Shown here one piece after another: positions 1 to 10,548 of a DNA stretch of 64,000 bases (its first letter is position 1; each line of letters opens with the position of its first letter). This stretch comes from Capitulum mitella (taxonomy: Eukaryota; Arthropoda; Thecostraca; Pollicipedomorpha; Pollicipedidae): the NCBI GenBank assembly GCA_030062745.1, contig CP099844.1:26846596-26910595 (forward strand), read 5' to 3'. The notes under the pieces are model-generated. The model searched no databases. It saw only the letters and a list, made by a program, of their open reading frames with translations, and was not told where the DNA came from. Position numbers and translations under genes: made by a program.

Positions 1-382
1 TTGCATTTGGTAAAGCTTGCTAAGAGGCGCATATAGGTTAACTTGTCTGGCTTGAAGGATGAGGAGGGTAATCGGCAACCACTTTGTCACCGACAATGCA
101 AATCATTCCAGTTATCATCATGTATGTGAGCTAGCATGACCTCTAATATTTACACGCCACGGCAGTTAATCCTTTTGTTGACCATGCCCTATGTAATTCC
201 AAACAATTCATGCATTATATTTGCGAATATTATGAAAAAAACCAGGCTTGTTCGTGCCACCGCAAGAAGAGGCGAAAACCTGCATGCAAGGGTTAAGTTA
301 TGATGTCATATCTCTATAACCTGACCTAGCATAGAACTAGTTTTGATGTCAAAATATGTAAAACTGATTGATGAACAGGTAC
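1..382. other. No recognisable feature
   Basis: AT-leaning sequence with no exon-like open frame, no tandem repeat and no inverted repeat that I can recognise. It ends where the first TTAA-type element begins. Confidence 0.5.
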
Positions 383-1586
383 TCAACCCGCGCCCGACTG
401 GCGGTCGGCGCCGATCACGCTCAACGGGGGTGACCGCCCCCCTCTAACTCACGAACGGTGGGTCGCACGTTAAAAATAAGCACACCGTTGGAAAGCTCGT
501 GAAAAGTAGAGCTCAAAACTGGTCTCATTCTTAGTTTTAGATAATATGTTAGCCATTTACACCCTATATGTGTTTTCTCATAGCCGACTGTATAAGATCG
601 AGAAACGGCCTGGATCTCAAGGATTGCGACTAATAACGTCTAGTTAAAGGCACCAATGTACAAGTAAATGTCGGCAATGCCGATACACGTCCAATTTCTC
701 TGATTTGTTCAATATATACGCCGAAACGCTGAGTTACAGCCACGGCAATTTTCGCGCCGGTTGCTGGCGGCGCCGTAGCCGTACCCAGTATGAAATTAAC
801 GGGAACTAATTTGAGCATACCTTTATTTTCGTGACATAAGCCCATCCATGTAGATTTTATTGATCCCAGTGGTTCTTGTGATGGTTTCTCATGCTTAAAT
901 GTTGGAAAAGTTCATCAGTTACCAATTTGCACAACTGGCGGAGTTTTATTCGCGACAGCCTGTTTATTTCCAAAACGCACAATTTTTTCACTTTTTGAGC
1001 TTCCTGGCATTACTTGCGACTGTGCAAGCCAGTTCGATCATTTTCTACCCATTTTGAGCAATTTATTGCTGATTTTGACGGTGATACATTTTGGCTCACA
1101 ACAGTTATTCGTGACCTGACCTCAGGTCAATGGCTGGAAGTCATTGATACTTTGCCCACTGACGGTAACTAGATGTCTGCATTATCCTACATTAAAAATG
1201 ATATGAAAAAATCCGTCAATTTCCAGAAAACGCGACATGTTTTAAAAATGCGCTTGACCTTAGGTCAATGATCCAGAGAATCTCGAAAAATCTGAGATAG
1301 TATATTTGTTGCACCTGTCAATACCTCTAATCCCTGAGAGTATTATTGTGATATCTTATTTTCCGAAAGATGTACAGGCCGCCAAACGTTTCTGGACATT
1401 GGTCCGTTTGGCCTGACCTGGGTCAGTTACCTGACTTGACTTGAGGCCAAAACTTTGGCACAAAGTGTAAACATGATCATTAAAAAGGTGCCCAAAGTTT
1501 CGTGGCGCTGCGTTTGTTCGTCCTCTCGCAGTCCTGGAAAAACCTCGAGGGGGACGGTCAACCGCCCCCAGTCAGGGGCAGGTTAA
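383..1586 (+). mobile_element. TTAA-ended non-autonomous DNA element, copy A
   Basis: The left end reads TCAACCCGCGCCCGACTG (the TTAA has decayed to TCAA) and the right end CAGTCAGGGGCAGGTTAA. The ends are imperfect inverted repeats with a GGGG...CCCC palindrome just inside each. The interior matches the copies at 4858-6089 (opposite strand) and 23688-24917 along its whole length, for example the stretch around GGTCGCACG...AAAAATAAGC...CCGTTGGAAAG. No long open frame is shared by the copies, so it looks non-coding and mobilised in trans. TTAA targets with CCY-type ends are known for piggyBac-like elements; the family assignment is inference. The interior carries paired AGGTCA half-sites (about 1117-1133 and 1255-1270). 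Confidence 0.7.
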
Positions 1587-1885
1587 GGTTTGCACCAGTT
1601 TCATAACGCAAAGAAAGCTTATTGAAATTGTCGATGCATACATCCGGTGATAGACCACGTCGACCAGACGATACACCCGGCCGTCTGTTAACGATGGGTT
1701 CAGAAAATTTAGTAGCAAAAGCAGGACTGAAAAATCGTTTGTAACATCATAGCCGTCAAATTTCAGGAGAGGAAAACTCGGTCAGAACATTTTACAGATC
1801 TGAGGTGGGACTAAAGTCTCTTGGAACTGTTCCTGAATTCTTGAATGATGTAAAGAAAACAAAAAGCAAAGCAGAATTAATTAAT

Positions 1886-2328
1886 TTAACCCGCCTCGTA
1901 CCAGTGGCGAAATCCACTTTTCACGTACGGGGGGGGGGGGGTTTGAACATCCCCCCTAACTCGCGACCATGTGTTGGAGGAAAACGAAAGATATATTGTT
2001 GGAAAGCACCTGAAAAAGAGTATCTGGAATCTACCAAAAGATCCGAAATGTACGAATTTTAGCTTCTATCATACGCTATAATTCCTACAAGGGTAAGCTA
2101 ACTCGGTCCAACCCCGAAAAGTTGTAGGGGCCAAAATCTTTTGGAGGTTGACCTCTTTGACCCAACCCAGGTCAGTGACCTAACTTGGTGTGAAGCGGAA
2201 ATTTTGACGGGATATGTGCAATGAATGAATAAATGGTGCTCAAAATTTCGCGCCTCTGTGTTTTTCCGTCTTCCGTTTTGGCGGAAAACCCTAAGTTCAA
2301 ACGTCCCTCCTGGTACGGGGCGGGTTAA
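1886..2328 (+). mobile_element. Short TTAA-ended element, 443 bp
   Basis: Starts TTAACCCGCCTCGTACCAG and ends CTGGTACGGGGCGGGTTAA, a strong terminal inverted repeat flanked by TTAA on both sides. Near the left end is a run of G followed by CCCCCCTAACTCGCGACC, matching the CCCCC-CTAACTCACGAACG block of the 1.2 kb copies. The right half has the GACC...AGGTCAGTGACC stretch of those copies. It is therefore probably an internally deleted or divergent member of the same family. The 85-codon frame across it is not shared and is not taken as a gene. Confidence 0.65.
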
Positions 2329-2402
2329 ATCAGCGAGTGAAAAAAGCACGCCTGGTAGTCTGCATGCCAGCAAATCTATCAAATAGTGCAGCCAGCATTA
2401 TT

Positions 2403-2698
2403 TAAACTAGAGATGCAGAAAATCCCGAAAATCATGGCCCCGATTCCATACCAAACTATCCGAGATGCGTGCTGTACCGCCGTGTAGCCGGCCGGCGACG
2501 TTTTGTGGCAATGGCGTTGATTCCGGCATCCATTGCACTCAAAACAGGTATTTAACTCTCAAAGGATTTACTCAAAGGATTAACCGGTACCGCCAATGGA
2601 ACTGTGTAGTAATCCAACGTACCAGTCAATAGTACCGACGGTACGGTTTTGTTACTGGCAGCAGGTACGCCGGTGCGGATTTTTGCGTCTCTAGTTTA
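2403..2698. mobile_element. Small inverted-repeat element (MITE-like)
   Basis: The left end TAAACTAGAGATGCAGAAAA and the reverse complement of the right end, TAAACTAGAGACGCAAAAAT, match over about 20 bases with two to three differences. Inside are several GGTACCGCC/GGTACG-type repeats. Ends of the form TAGAGATGC occur in some hAT elements, but I see no clean 8-bp target duplication, so the superfamily is open. Non-coding. Confidence 0.5.
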
Positions 2699-3935
2699 CA
2701 GATTCCTCAGTTGTTTTAAGGTGGGTTTAGCATGGTTCGGCGACGGCCAAACCCGGGTATTCTCGATTTTCGGAAAGGGGTGCCATTGCGGGAAATCTGA
2801 TGACTTCAGGCGTTGGCTGATTTGATAGGTAGCCTTCGTCAATGGGTTTCTCTCGTTCGAGGGATGTCTGTTGAATGTTCTGTTCAGCCTATAACGGAGC
2901 CGTTTCCCACGACAGGCGTAATTTTTTCCGAAAAATTGAGCGTTTCTTCATGATTAACGGATTCTAATTGTGAAATGCAGCCCAATATACCGACAAGAGC
3001 CACTCGGCTGAAAACCGTTCAGTAAAGCTGGGCGAAGTGGCGATGCTAATCGCCTAAACTCTCCCAACTGCCTCCGAATTCATCATGCTTAGCCTAAGCA
3101 TTGAAATTATATACACGTACAAAGAATGCTTGAAATGAGACTTTAATTGTATCTTGCATGTCCCATCGACATAAGAGCATATTTACTACATTAAAACACA
3201 TTTCCAAAACGAGGGTTTTCTCATTAAAAACGCATAACAAAATAACCACGTGGTACCGCCGCGCATTCTTAACCGACTTTCTCCTTGAGTCATAAACATG
3301 GCACACGGAATGATTCAGGATGACGAAAAAGCGGAACTGAGACCTTCATAATGCCATCACGTACCAAGAGCACAATTTACGTTCAGTGGCGAATAGTCCT
3401 TGTCGCCGATTTCGCCTGGCCTTGTGCTCTGTTTTTAAGTCACCCAGAACTACATCATGGCTGTAAAATGCATTTTCTGGTAATAAAATGATGATTATTA
3501 AACCAAGTGTCGTATATAGCTACGTCATGCTAAGGTAATTAGGGTAGTTTGTATTTAAAGACCGTTGTTCTAAATGATTCCAGATAGTTGAAATAACCAC
3601 TGCTTACTCTTAGAAGCCGTGTACTCTTGTCAGTTTTTACACATGTTTTTTTACACATGTCACATGTCATGTCATGTCACACACATGTTTTACACATATC
3701 CGTTTTTACAACACACGCGTCATCGTCTGTTTCAGCCGCAACTGCACATGTACTTTAAAACAATCGGATTGCTTTAAACATGCAACCTAAATGCTCACAA
3801 CCAGTAGCGTTCCTATTGACGCACACGCTGCTGAAGCCCCACGCCGCATTTCTGGCCGTCGCCAGTTTCCATACTTTTGCCAGTTCTCGTACTGCAAGTC
3901 GTGACTGAAATACATTTTATATTGATGCATGCAAA
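2699..3935. other. No gene seen; short CACATGT-rich patch
   Basis: No recognisable coding sequence. Around 3640-3700 there is a local repeat of ACATGT/TCATG units (a short simple repeat). The rest is unique-looking non-coding DNA. Confidence 0.4.
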
Positions 3936-4670
3936 CAGTAACGTAGCCAGAGGGTCCTTGAGGGCCTGGGACCCCCGAAATTTTTCAAGGGACCCCCGGC
4001 ATTGGACTAAAGGGCCCCCCTTGGCCAGAAAAGACGAAACCACTCCTCCGCAAAGACCCCCAGACCCGAGGCAAAGGCCCCTCTGGTAGATAGCGGGATA
4101 CCCTCTGACCGGGAAAGGTGGGTGAGTACCCCGGCATGTACCCATGCAAAAGGCGAGTACCGGAAAGGATGCTCCTCTGCAAAGGAGCCACCAGCCAGGA
4201 AAGGTCCTCCTGCCATATAATGGTAAGGATCGGGAAGGGTCCACGAAGGGCCCCTCTGGCATTTGCCTACAGGGGCCCCCCGGCTGGGAAATGCAATTCC
4301 ACCCCACCATAAATGGGTCCCCAGACGCCAGGCAAAGACCCCTCTGGCAGGTAGCGGGGTGCCCCCTGAACGGAATCCCCGGGAAAAGTAAATGGGCTCC
4401 CCGGCATATACCTGCCAGAAGGCATATGCGAGGACAGGAAAGGATGCTCTGCAAAGGAACCGCCCGCCAGCAAAGGCCCTCCTATCATGGATGGTGTCGG
4501 TGTGTCGGGAAGGGCCCACGAAAGGCCCCCTGGCATTTGCCTAAAGGGAAAAACCAAAGTTAGACCCCAGACAAAGACCATTCTGGTGGGTAGCAGGGTG
4601 CACCCTGAAAGGTGTCCCTAGGAAAGGAAAGGGAGCCCCCCCGGCATACACCTGCCAAAAGCAGACTTGC
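3936..4670. repeat. GC-rich tandem repeat of about 250 bp behind a hAT-like left end
   Basis: The segment CCAGAC...GGCAAAG...CCTCTGG recurs at 4060, 4321 and about 4567, giving a unit of roughly 245-261 bp in about 2.5 copies. Each unit has GGCATTTGCCTA, CGGAAAGGATGCTC and CCCGGCAT(A/G)TACC blocks. The left edge at 3936 reads CAGTAACGTAGCCAGAGG, close to the CAGTGGCGTAGCCAAGG ends of the hAT-like element at 53202-55625. No matching right end is visible before the TTAA element at 4858. The open frames on both strands (up to 213 codons) come from the low-complexity repeat and are not genes. Confidence 0.55.
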
Positions 4671-4857
4671 GTTTGATTCTGCTTCATCGGAATCAATTCC
4701 AGTTCCATACCCAGACAGATGTCTCCGAATCCGAATCTAATTGCAAGCGGCAAATTGTAAGCGGAATCGATTTGGAATCCAATTCCAGTGTGGTTGAAAA
4801 TATCTGATGCCGAATCTAAACCCGATTTCAATGTAACAGTTGTGTTATACTTAGGCA

Positions 4858-6089
4858 TTAACCCGTCCCCGACTGGGGGGTGCAGTTGACTGCCTACCCC
4901 CTGAAGGTTTTTCTGGGATTGCGAGAGCACAAACAAACACAGAGTCACGAAACCTTGTGTACACCTTTTGCTTCATCAATTTTACATCTCGTGTCAGAAT
5001 TTTGACCTCAGGTCAGGTCAGGTGCCTGACCTAGGTCAGGTCAAACAAACCTATGTTCAAAAAAGTTTAGCGCCCTCTAACTTTTTCGCAAAACAAGATA
5101 TCTCAATAATACTTTCAGGGATTAGTGATCGCGATAGATGCAACAAATCTGCTATCTCAGATTTTTCAGGAATTTTCCGGGTCATTGACCTAAGGTCAAA
5201 CCCATTTTTAAGACATATCGTCGTTTTTTCGGAAATTGTCTGAATATTTCATAACATTTTTAGTGTGGAGTCAAGCAGACATCTAGTTGCCGTCATTGTG
5301 CAAAGTATCAATGACTTCCAGCCATTGACCTGAGGCCAGGTCACGAATAACTGCGGTGAGCCAAAATGCACCACCGTCAAAATCGACCATGAATTACTCA
5401 GAATAGGTAGACAATGGCAGAACTAGCTTGCACAGACGTAAGTAATACCAGGAACCTCAAAAACTTTGAAGAAAGTAGCATATTTTGGAAATAGACAAGC
5501 TCTCGCGAATAAAACTCCGTCAGTTATGCAGATTGGAAACTAATTAATTTTTCTAAAATTTAAGCATGAAAAACCATCACAAGAACCACTAAGATCAATA
5601 AAATTGACATAGATTGCCTTTTTTCGCGAAAATAAAGGAACGCTAAAATCATTTCCCGTCAATTTGTTACCGCATACGGCAGCAGCGCACACCAACAGCT
5701 GGTGGGAGAATTGCCGTGTCTTTAACTGAACGTTTCGGCGTATATATTGAACAAATCTGGGAAATTAGACATGTATCGGCGTTCGCGGACCTTTACTTGT
5801 GCGCTAGTGCCTTTATATAGGCGTTGTTAGTCACAGCCCTTGAGATTCAGGCCATTTCTCGGTCTCATGCAATCGGCTATGAGAAAACATATATAGGTCG
5901 TAAATTGTTTGCATATCATTTAAAACTAAAAATGAGACCAGTTTCGAGCTTTACTCGTCACAAGCTTTCCAACGGTATGCTTATTTTTATCGTACGACCA
6001 ACCTTTCGTGAGTTGGAGGGGGGGCGGCCAACTGCCTCCCTTCCCAGTCGCCCATGTTCGAAACGGACCGACGGTCATGCGCGGGTTAA
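4858..6089 (-). mobile_element. TTAA-ended non-autonomous DNA element, copy B
   Basis: A full-length 1232-bp copy, inverted relative to copies A and C. In plus-strand order it starts TTAACCCGTCCCCGACTGGG and ends GGTCATGCGCGGGTTAA, with TTAA at both ends. The interior is the reverse complement of copy C through most of its length, including the block CATATATAGG...CGTAAAT and the CTTTCCAACGGTATGC block. The 91- and 89-codon frames inside also occur, interrupted, in the other copies and have no coding character. AGGTCA half-site pairs lie near 5005-5045, 5187-5200 and 5325-5342. Confidence 0.75.
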
Positions 6090-6307
6090 TTAGCAGGTAC
6101 CGATACACCATGCATTTTGTTACACATCACCAGTGCTTAAGGACTGATGGAAATAAATGCGGAATGACATGCTTTTTCGAGTTGTAATGTGCCATGGAAC
6201 ATTACTTAGTATTTTCATACAAAATTCTACATTGTTTCATTTAATGGCGTTATGCAGAAAATATCAACCCATCCTGAAAACAGGTTTTAATGCTTTCAAA
6301 TCCACTG

Positions 6308-6462
6308 ATATATATATATATATAATATATATATATATATATAGAGGGAGATTTAATATCCAAGCAACAATGTATCTATATATGAATATACTATATATAT
6401 ACAATATATGTAACATATATAGTATATATTCATATATATATACATATATATGTATCTGTATA
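6308..6462. repeat. (TA)n microsatellite and TA-rich tract
   Basis: An almost pure TA dinucleotide run at 6308-6343 is followed by an interrupted ATATAT/TATGTATA tract to about 6462. It explains the Tyr/Ile-rich 111-codon frame across it, which is not a gene. Confidence 0.9.
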
Positions 6463-6539
6463 TATGCATTGTTGGCTAAATTCTATTGCTAAATATTCTA
6501 ATTGCCATTGCTGGCTAAATATTCTATTTAGTATCCTAG

Positions 6540-6960
6540 AACTGGACAAAATGATGTTCTACCTTGGTGTCTGTGATCAGCTTTACACCGATAATAAAGC
6601 GCACTTCAACAGCGAGCAGTGCTCGTAGTTCGCAAAATACATGGGGTACAAACACCACAAGATCCTCCTGGAGCATCCTCAAGCTGAAACGAAAAAAAAC
6701 TGAAAAAGCTGAGACCTACATGAAACGACTTACTTTGGTCCTTCATGCGTCGATGATGCAGGGCATCAACTTCAAACAAGAGGTTCAGAAGTACCTGAGG
6801 GCTTATCGAGCTACGCCGAAACCCTCCTCCGGGAAAAGGCCCGCTGAACTTCTGTTCAACAGGAGAAAATATAGGGCAAGACTCCCGGCGCCAGTTTTAG
6901 GGCAGCAACCCTGTTCACAACGAACACAGGAATCCAGGCACCCAGTTGGTCTTTTTCCAG
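6540..6960 (+). pseudogene. Ty3/Gypsy-type integrase fragment, broken
   Basis: Near 6581 the frame reads LYTDNKAHFNSEQ, then a stop, then FAKYMGYKH...EHPQA. This matches the catalytic-core block of Ty3/Gypsy integrases (D-N-G...F.S..F..FA...G..H....P..NG). After a frameshift near 6690 the next frame reads KAETYMKRLTLVLHA and then FLRAYRATP-like YLRAYRATPKPSSGKRPAEL, the usual integrase continuation. The N-G of the core is N-K here, and there is at least one stop and one frameshift, so it is dead. No LTRs, RT or gag lie next to it; only this part of the element is visible. Confidence 0.75.
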
Positions 6961-7129
6961 GTTTTACGTGATTGTCCCCAAGTATGACTTGTGGAACAAA
7001 TTGTGGAATAATGTGGAACAAATTAGTGTAAAAGAAGGCATCACAAAATAAATATTTGGAAAGGATGTATTAAAGGCATTGCATCAGCCGAATCTCGAAA
7101 GATTTTTGTTTGAATCATTCTAACTAATC

Positions 7130-7268
7130 ATTATAATCATAATATGATAATAATATATAATAATAATAATAATACATAATAATAAAATGATAATAATAAA
7201 TAATAATAATAATAAATAACAATAATAATATATAATAATATGATATATATAATATATAATCATAATCA
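7130..7268. repeat. AAT/ATA-rich microsatellite
   Basis: An imperfect (AAT)n/(ATA)n run of about 135 bases with AATAATAAT stretches broken by C and G. Non-coding. Confidence 0.85.
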
Positions 7269-7639
7269 TTCTAATTTAGGCAGATTCAGAACGCTGGTTT
7301 TCGCCCGCTGGGGGGGGGGATTCTAGAAACGTAAACTGATTTTCAAAAACTCATCGGATTTCGCTTCCTTTTACCTTAATGACTGTTTTAAAGCAAACTT
7401 TCTTTCGTTAAAGCTGCTTAGATTCCCTTCAAATTCCATGAATTTGTGAGCTGTGTGGCCGTGGGGTGAGCCCGGCCAGTCCGCCGCCGTGCGGCTCCCA
7501 ACGAAGTAACGGTCGCGCGCCGGACCCACGATTGCGCAACCCCCCGGCCGTTGTGAAAACAACAGCGTGTTTACGGTCTTCTTCGGAGAGAGCAGACGAC
7601 CGACTGACGCCTGACGAGGCACACGACTTGACGCAAGAC

Positions 7640-7885
7640 TCTGTACACCTGAGCCCAGGAGGCTGTGTGTTTAACCCACAAACAAACGAATGCTTTCGGA
7701 GAGGCACCCTCGTTAGCTCAGTGGATAAGGACTCGTAATCGTAATGTCGCGGGCTCGAATTTCGACGACGCTCGTTCTCGATCGGTGATGCGAGTGGTGT
7801 GGATTGGACGCCGGACGCTTGAGCCCAGGGGGCTATGCGCCCCAACGCGAAACCAGCCAGCCAACCTCTTTCGGAAAGTAATCTG
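7640..7885 (+). repeat. tRNA-derived short repeat (SINE-like)
   Basis: An A-box-like TAGCTCAGTGGATAA (from 7714) and a B-box-like GGCTCGAATTTC (from 7752) are spaced as in a tRNA. The acceptor and anticodon stems do not pair well, so this is not an intact tRNA gene. A block of about 55 bases with GAGCCCAGG(A/G)GGCT and ...CTTTCGGA is found on both sides of it (about 7651-7705 and 7820-7880), as in a partly duplicated SINE. The nearby 138-codon minus-strand frame is not shared with anything and is left out. Confidence 0.5.
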
Positions 7886-9490
7886 ACAAGTATGAGGCAG
7901 GTAACTGTAATCTAAGTCATTCATAGCCAGGTGCTGGCAGTAAGCTTTACCAAGTGTACCTGCCTGTTGCCCTAAGGTTCCCGGAAAGACTACACTGGCA
8001 GATTTTCCATCGTTCCGTCCGTAATCGACAGAAACATTTTGGTCACCTAAGTGACCAGTCAGCAGTCGGGTCGATCTGGCAACCGTCAGCGAGGATGGCC
8101 ATGGGCATTACGTGAAGGGGCAAGTAGACAAAGTTTGCTGGGAAGTGGATGGAAAGGAAGTTTTCGACACTAGTTGTACTGGAGGACCTAAGCTTATGTG
8201 CAGTCTAACCATTTGCCTTGCGCAGTTGTCAGAATCAAGCGTTTTATCGCCTTCCTCCATTTCTCTGAACGGCATTCCTGGCATCGCGTCTGTTAGTTAA
8301 TTACGTGACCAAACACGAGTGGCGCGTTGTGAACAGGGGTAATACCTCTTCTGTTGTGTTCCATTTGCCGCAGTAGCGACTACGGGGCGGCGTCCATTAG
8401 CGCTCGCTGCAATAGACAAATTGCGACAATTTTCTCTTTATCTCATAGTTGTAGAAAACGTACGCTTATTTTGAAAAATGTAAAGCTATCGTCGAAAGCA
8501 GCAATTTCACAAACTGTTGCAAATTTTGTTCTGAAAGCGGCGAAAACAAATCCGCACTTTCTGTTTTGAACCTAAATCTCACTGAACACGTCGATTTTAT
8601 CGCCTGGAAACCCTGTCAAGCCACAGAAAGAGTTTCCGCAGTTGAAATGACTTCCGTTTCATCATGTGTGATTTGTGGCACGCTCAACCTTAAGACGTGC
8701 CCGCACTTTTTAATTTAACTTGGCACTGGCTGGGGCATTTCGTCACTTTCCATTGACGGAGAAGGGGGCGCTTGGCCCTCCGGTCTATCTCATGAATCAA
8801 TCAACAGATTTGATTTATTTAACCGTTAATCGACAGTGCTCAGTCGTACGGTCTCATGATGCACATTTTCCACTTTTGGGTCACTGATGATGTCACGGGT
8901 CAGATCCAACACACCGGAAATCCTATCTTCTTTCGAGCCGCCTCATAAAAATGAACAGCAGAGCGAGACTGAGGTTTGCAGGTTGGTAAGTCTCACGCAC
9001 TTTCTGAGTGCCACTTGTCCGAAGGTAATCAAAGGCCAGGGTCACAGGCTAGGTCAAATCTGACGTCCTCGCTAACAGGTCGGGTAACATGTTTTGTGAT
9101 GCATTTGACAAGTAGATTCTAATATAGGCACTGTCAAATGCCTCTGTGGATGAGCAAAGCCTTCATATGACTCCGATAATCATTTATATGCAATACGGCA
9201 GCAGTCTGGAGTTTCAAACGTGGAGTAGAACGAGTAAAGCGACCATGATTTTTTAGCTTCAACAAAATGTCATCTGATTATGTTTTATTCCTGCCATTCC
9301 AATGAAATGGAAATTCAGATGCTGTTAATATTTGTCATATCTAAATTCCCATTTTATTTCATTGCCTTCTTTTCATTTGAGGAATGTCCAAATTGTAAAA
9401 CAGGCGCAAAAGCATTCACAAAGCACGCACGTCTAAGTACAATACACCTCGGACACCACACCTCATCCAGCCTAAAGAAGGCATGCACCG
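7886..9490. other. No gene recognised
   Basis: Mixed non-coding DNA. I see no splice-flanked coding block, repeat array or inverted repeat. Around 8880-9070 there are scattered GGTCA motifs of the kind found in the TTAA elements, without clear element ends. Confidence 0.4.
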
Positions 9491-9579
9491 AACACGCACT
9501 ACCTCGCATGATCGCTTCCGTATCGGATAGGCTGTCGGCTGATGCGACCATTTCGCAAAATGACGTGGTCGACTGAAAC

Positions 9580-10070
9580 GCTTTCTCGGTGCTTAGGCTG
9601 GTGACCGCTTGCTTGCTGTTGTTTATATTGGAGGATCCCAGGACGATGCCTCTCCTCGACTCTGGACCAACAGCGTGGTTTCTCACCAGCACGAATGAGC
9701 CTTCTTGGAATTTCGAGGGGAATCTTGTTAACGCTCTCCATCTGGAGAGCTCGTGCAAGCTGCAACTTCTCGGCCGGCCGGGGCATTAACACGCCCAACA
9801 TTGTTCCAAGCCTTTTCACCAGCGTCACCTCAGCCGGTGCCTCACCAGTGCGGCGTTTTTCCGTACCAAATAAAGAACGAATACAATTGGAATTCGAGAG
9901 GCTCGCTGTCTCCGCTACTCAGTGGGGTCTTCAGGTTTGTCTTCATGGTTTGCACCACTCGCTCCAGGGGACCGTTGGACTGGAAAAATCCAAATCCACT
10001 CGTTACCATGGCTTTTGATTGCGCTCCCAAGGACTGAAGAAACGCAGATGGTCGTTCGCTTCTCACAGCT
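9580..10070 (-). pseudogene. Ty3/Gypsy-type integrase fragment, broken
   Basis: On the minus strand a frame from about 10066 down to 9842 contains NGPLERVVQTMKTNLKTP and then FFIWYGKTPHW. These correspond to the integrase block around the catalytic glutamate (NG..ER.VQT.K..L) and the Y..TPH motif. Below 9830 two other frames carry degraded remains of the C-terminal part, including FQEGSFVLVRNH. That resembles the F..GD.V.VRN motif after the Gypsy integrase core. Frameshifts separate the pieces. Orientation is opposite to the fragment at 6.5 kb, so they are separate insertions. No LTRs are visible. Confidence 0.7.
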
Positions 10071-10397
10071 TGACATCCAGCTCAATCCTGCACGACCTTT
10101 TCGATCTGATCATTAGACTTCAGCCATCACTACAGGCTACTGAATGTGGTGCATAAAAATTAAGGATCATTTTGTTGCAACTGCCATAAGGAGCTAATGA
10201 AAACTGTAAGTTTTCCAAAATTAACTTCCATTCAAAACTAGTTCAGTAGCTTTAAAATTCGTTCGTATATGTCTTCGAATCATAATCTAACGGATACCAC
10301 AATAGCTAGTGACATCTATTGATAGTAATACGCACTAACGCAAAGTCGCTCATGCCGCAAACGGAACACCATGACCTGCTTGGACGTCAAAAGGAAG

Positions 10398-10540
10398 TAC
10401 TGGAGCGGCAAAGGCGGTCGACCTCCCCTTGGGACCGCATTTTTGTGAAAACCATTGCGTATCGCTTTCCCAGCGGCGCTTTTCGTATGATTTCAGACCA
10501 CACTGAGTCCCCCTTTAAGAAAATCCTGGCTGCGCCACTG
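10398..10540. mobile_element. Small hAT-like MITE with 8-bp target duplication
   Basis: The 143-bp body is flanked by perfect 8-bp repeats AAAGGAAG (10390-10397 and 10541-10548). The right end reads CCTGGCTGCGCCACTG, nearly the same as the CCTTGGCTACGCCACTG end of the element at 53202-55625. The left end, TACTGGAGCGGCAAAGG, is a weaker inverted match. An 8-bp duplication is typical of the hAT superfamily. Non-coding; it would need a transposase from elsewhere. Confidence 0.6.
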
Positions 10541-10548
10541 AAAGGAAG

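Noticed and set aside
3813..4454. 213- and 170-codon minus-strand open frames
   Set aside because: Translation of the GC-rich 250-bp tandem repeat; overlapping frames on both strands are open at once.
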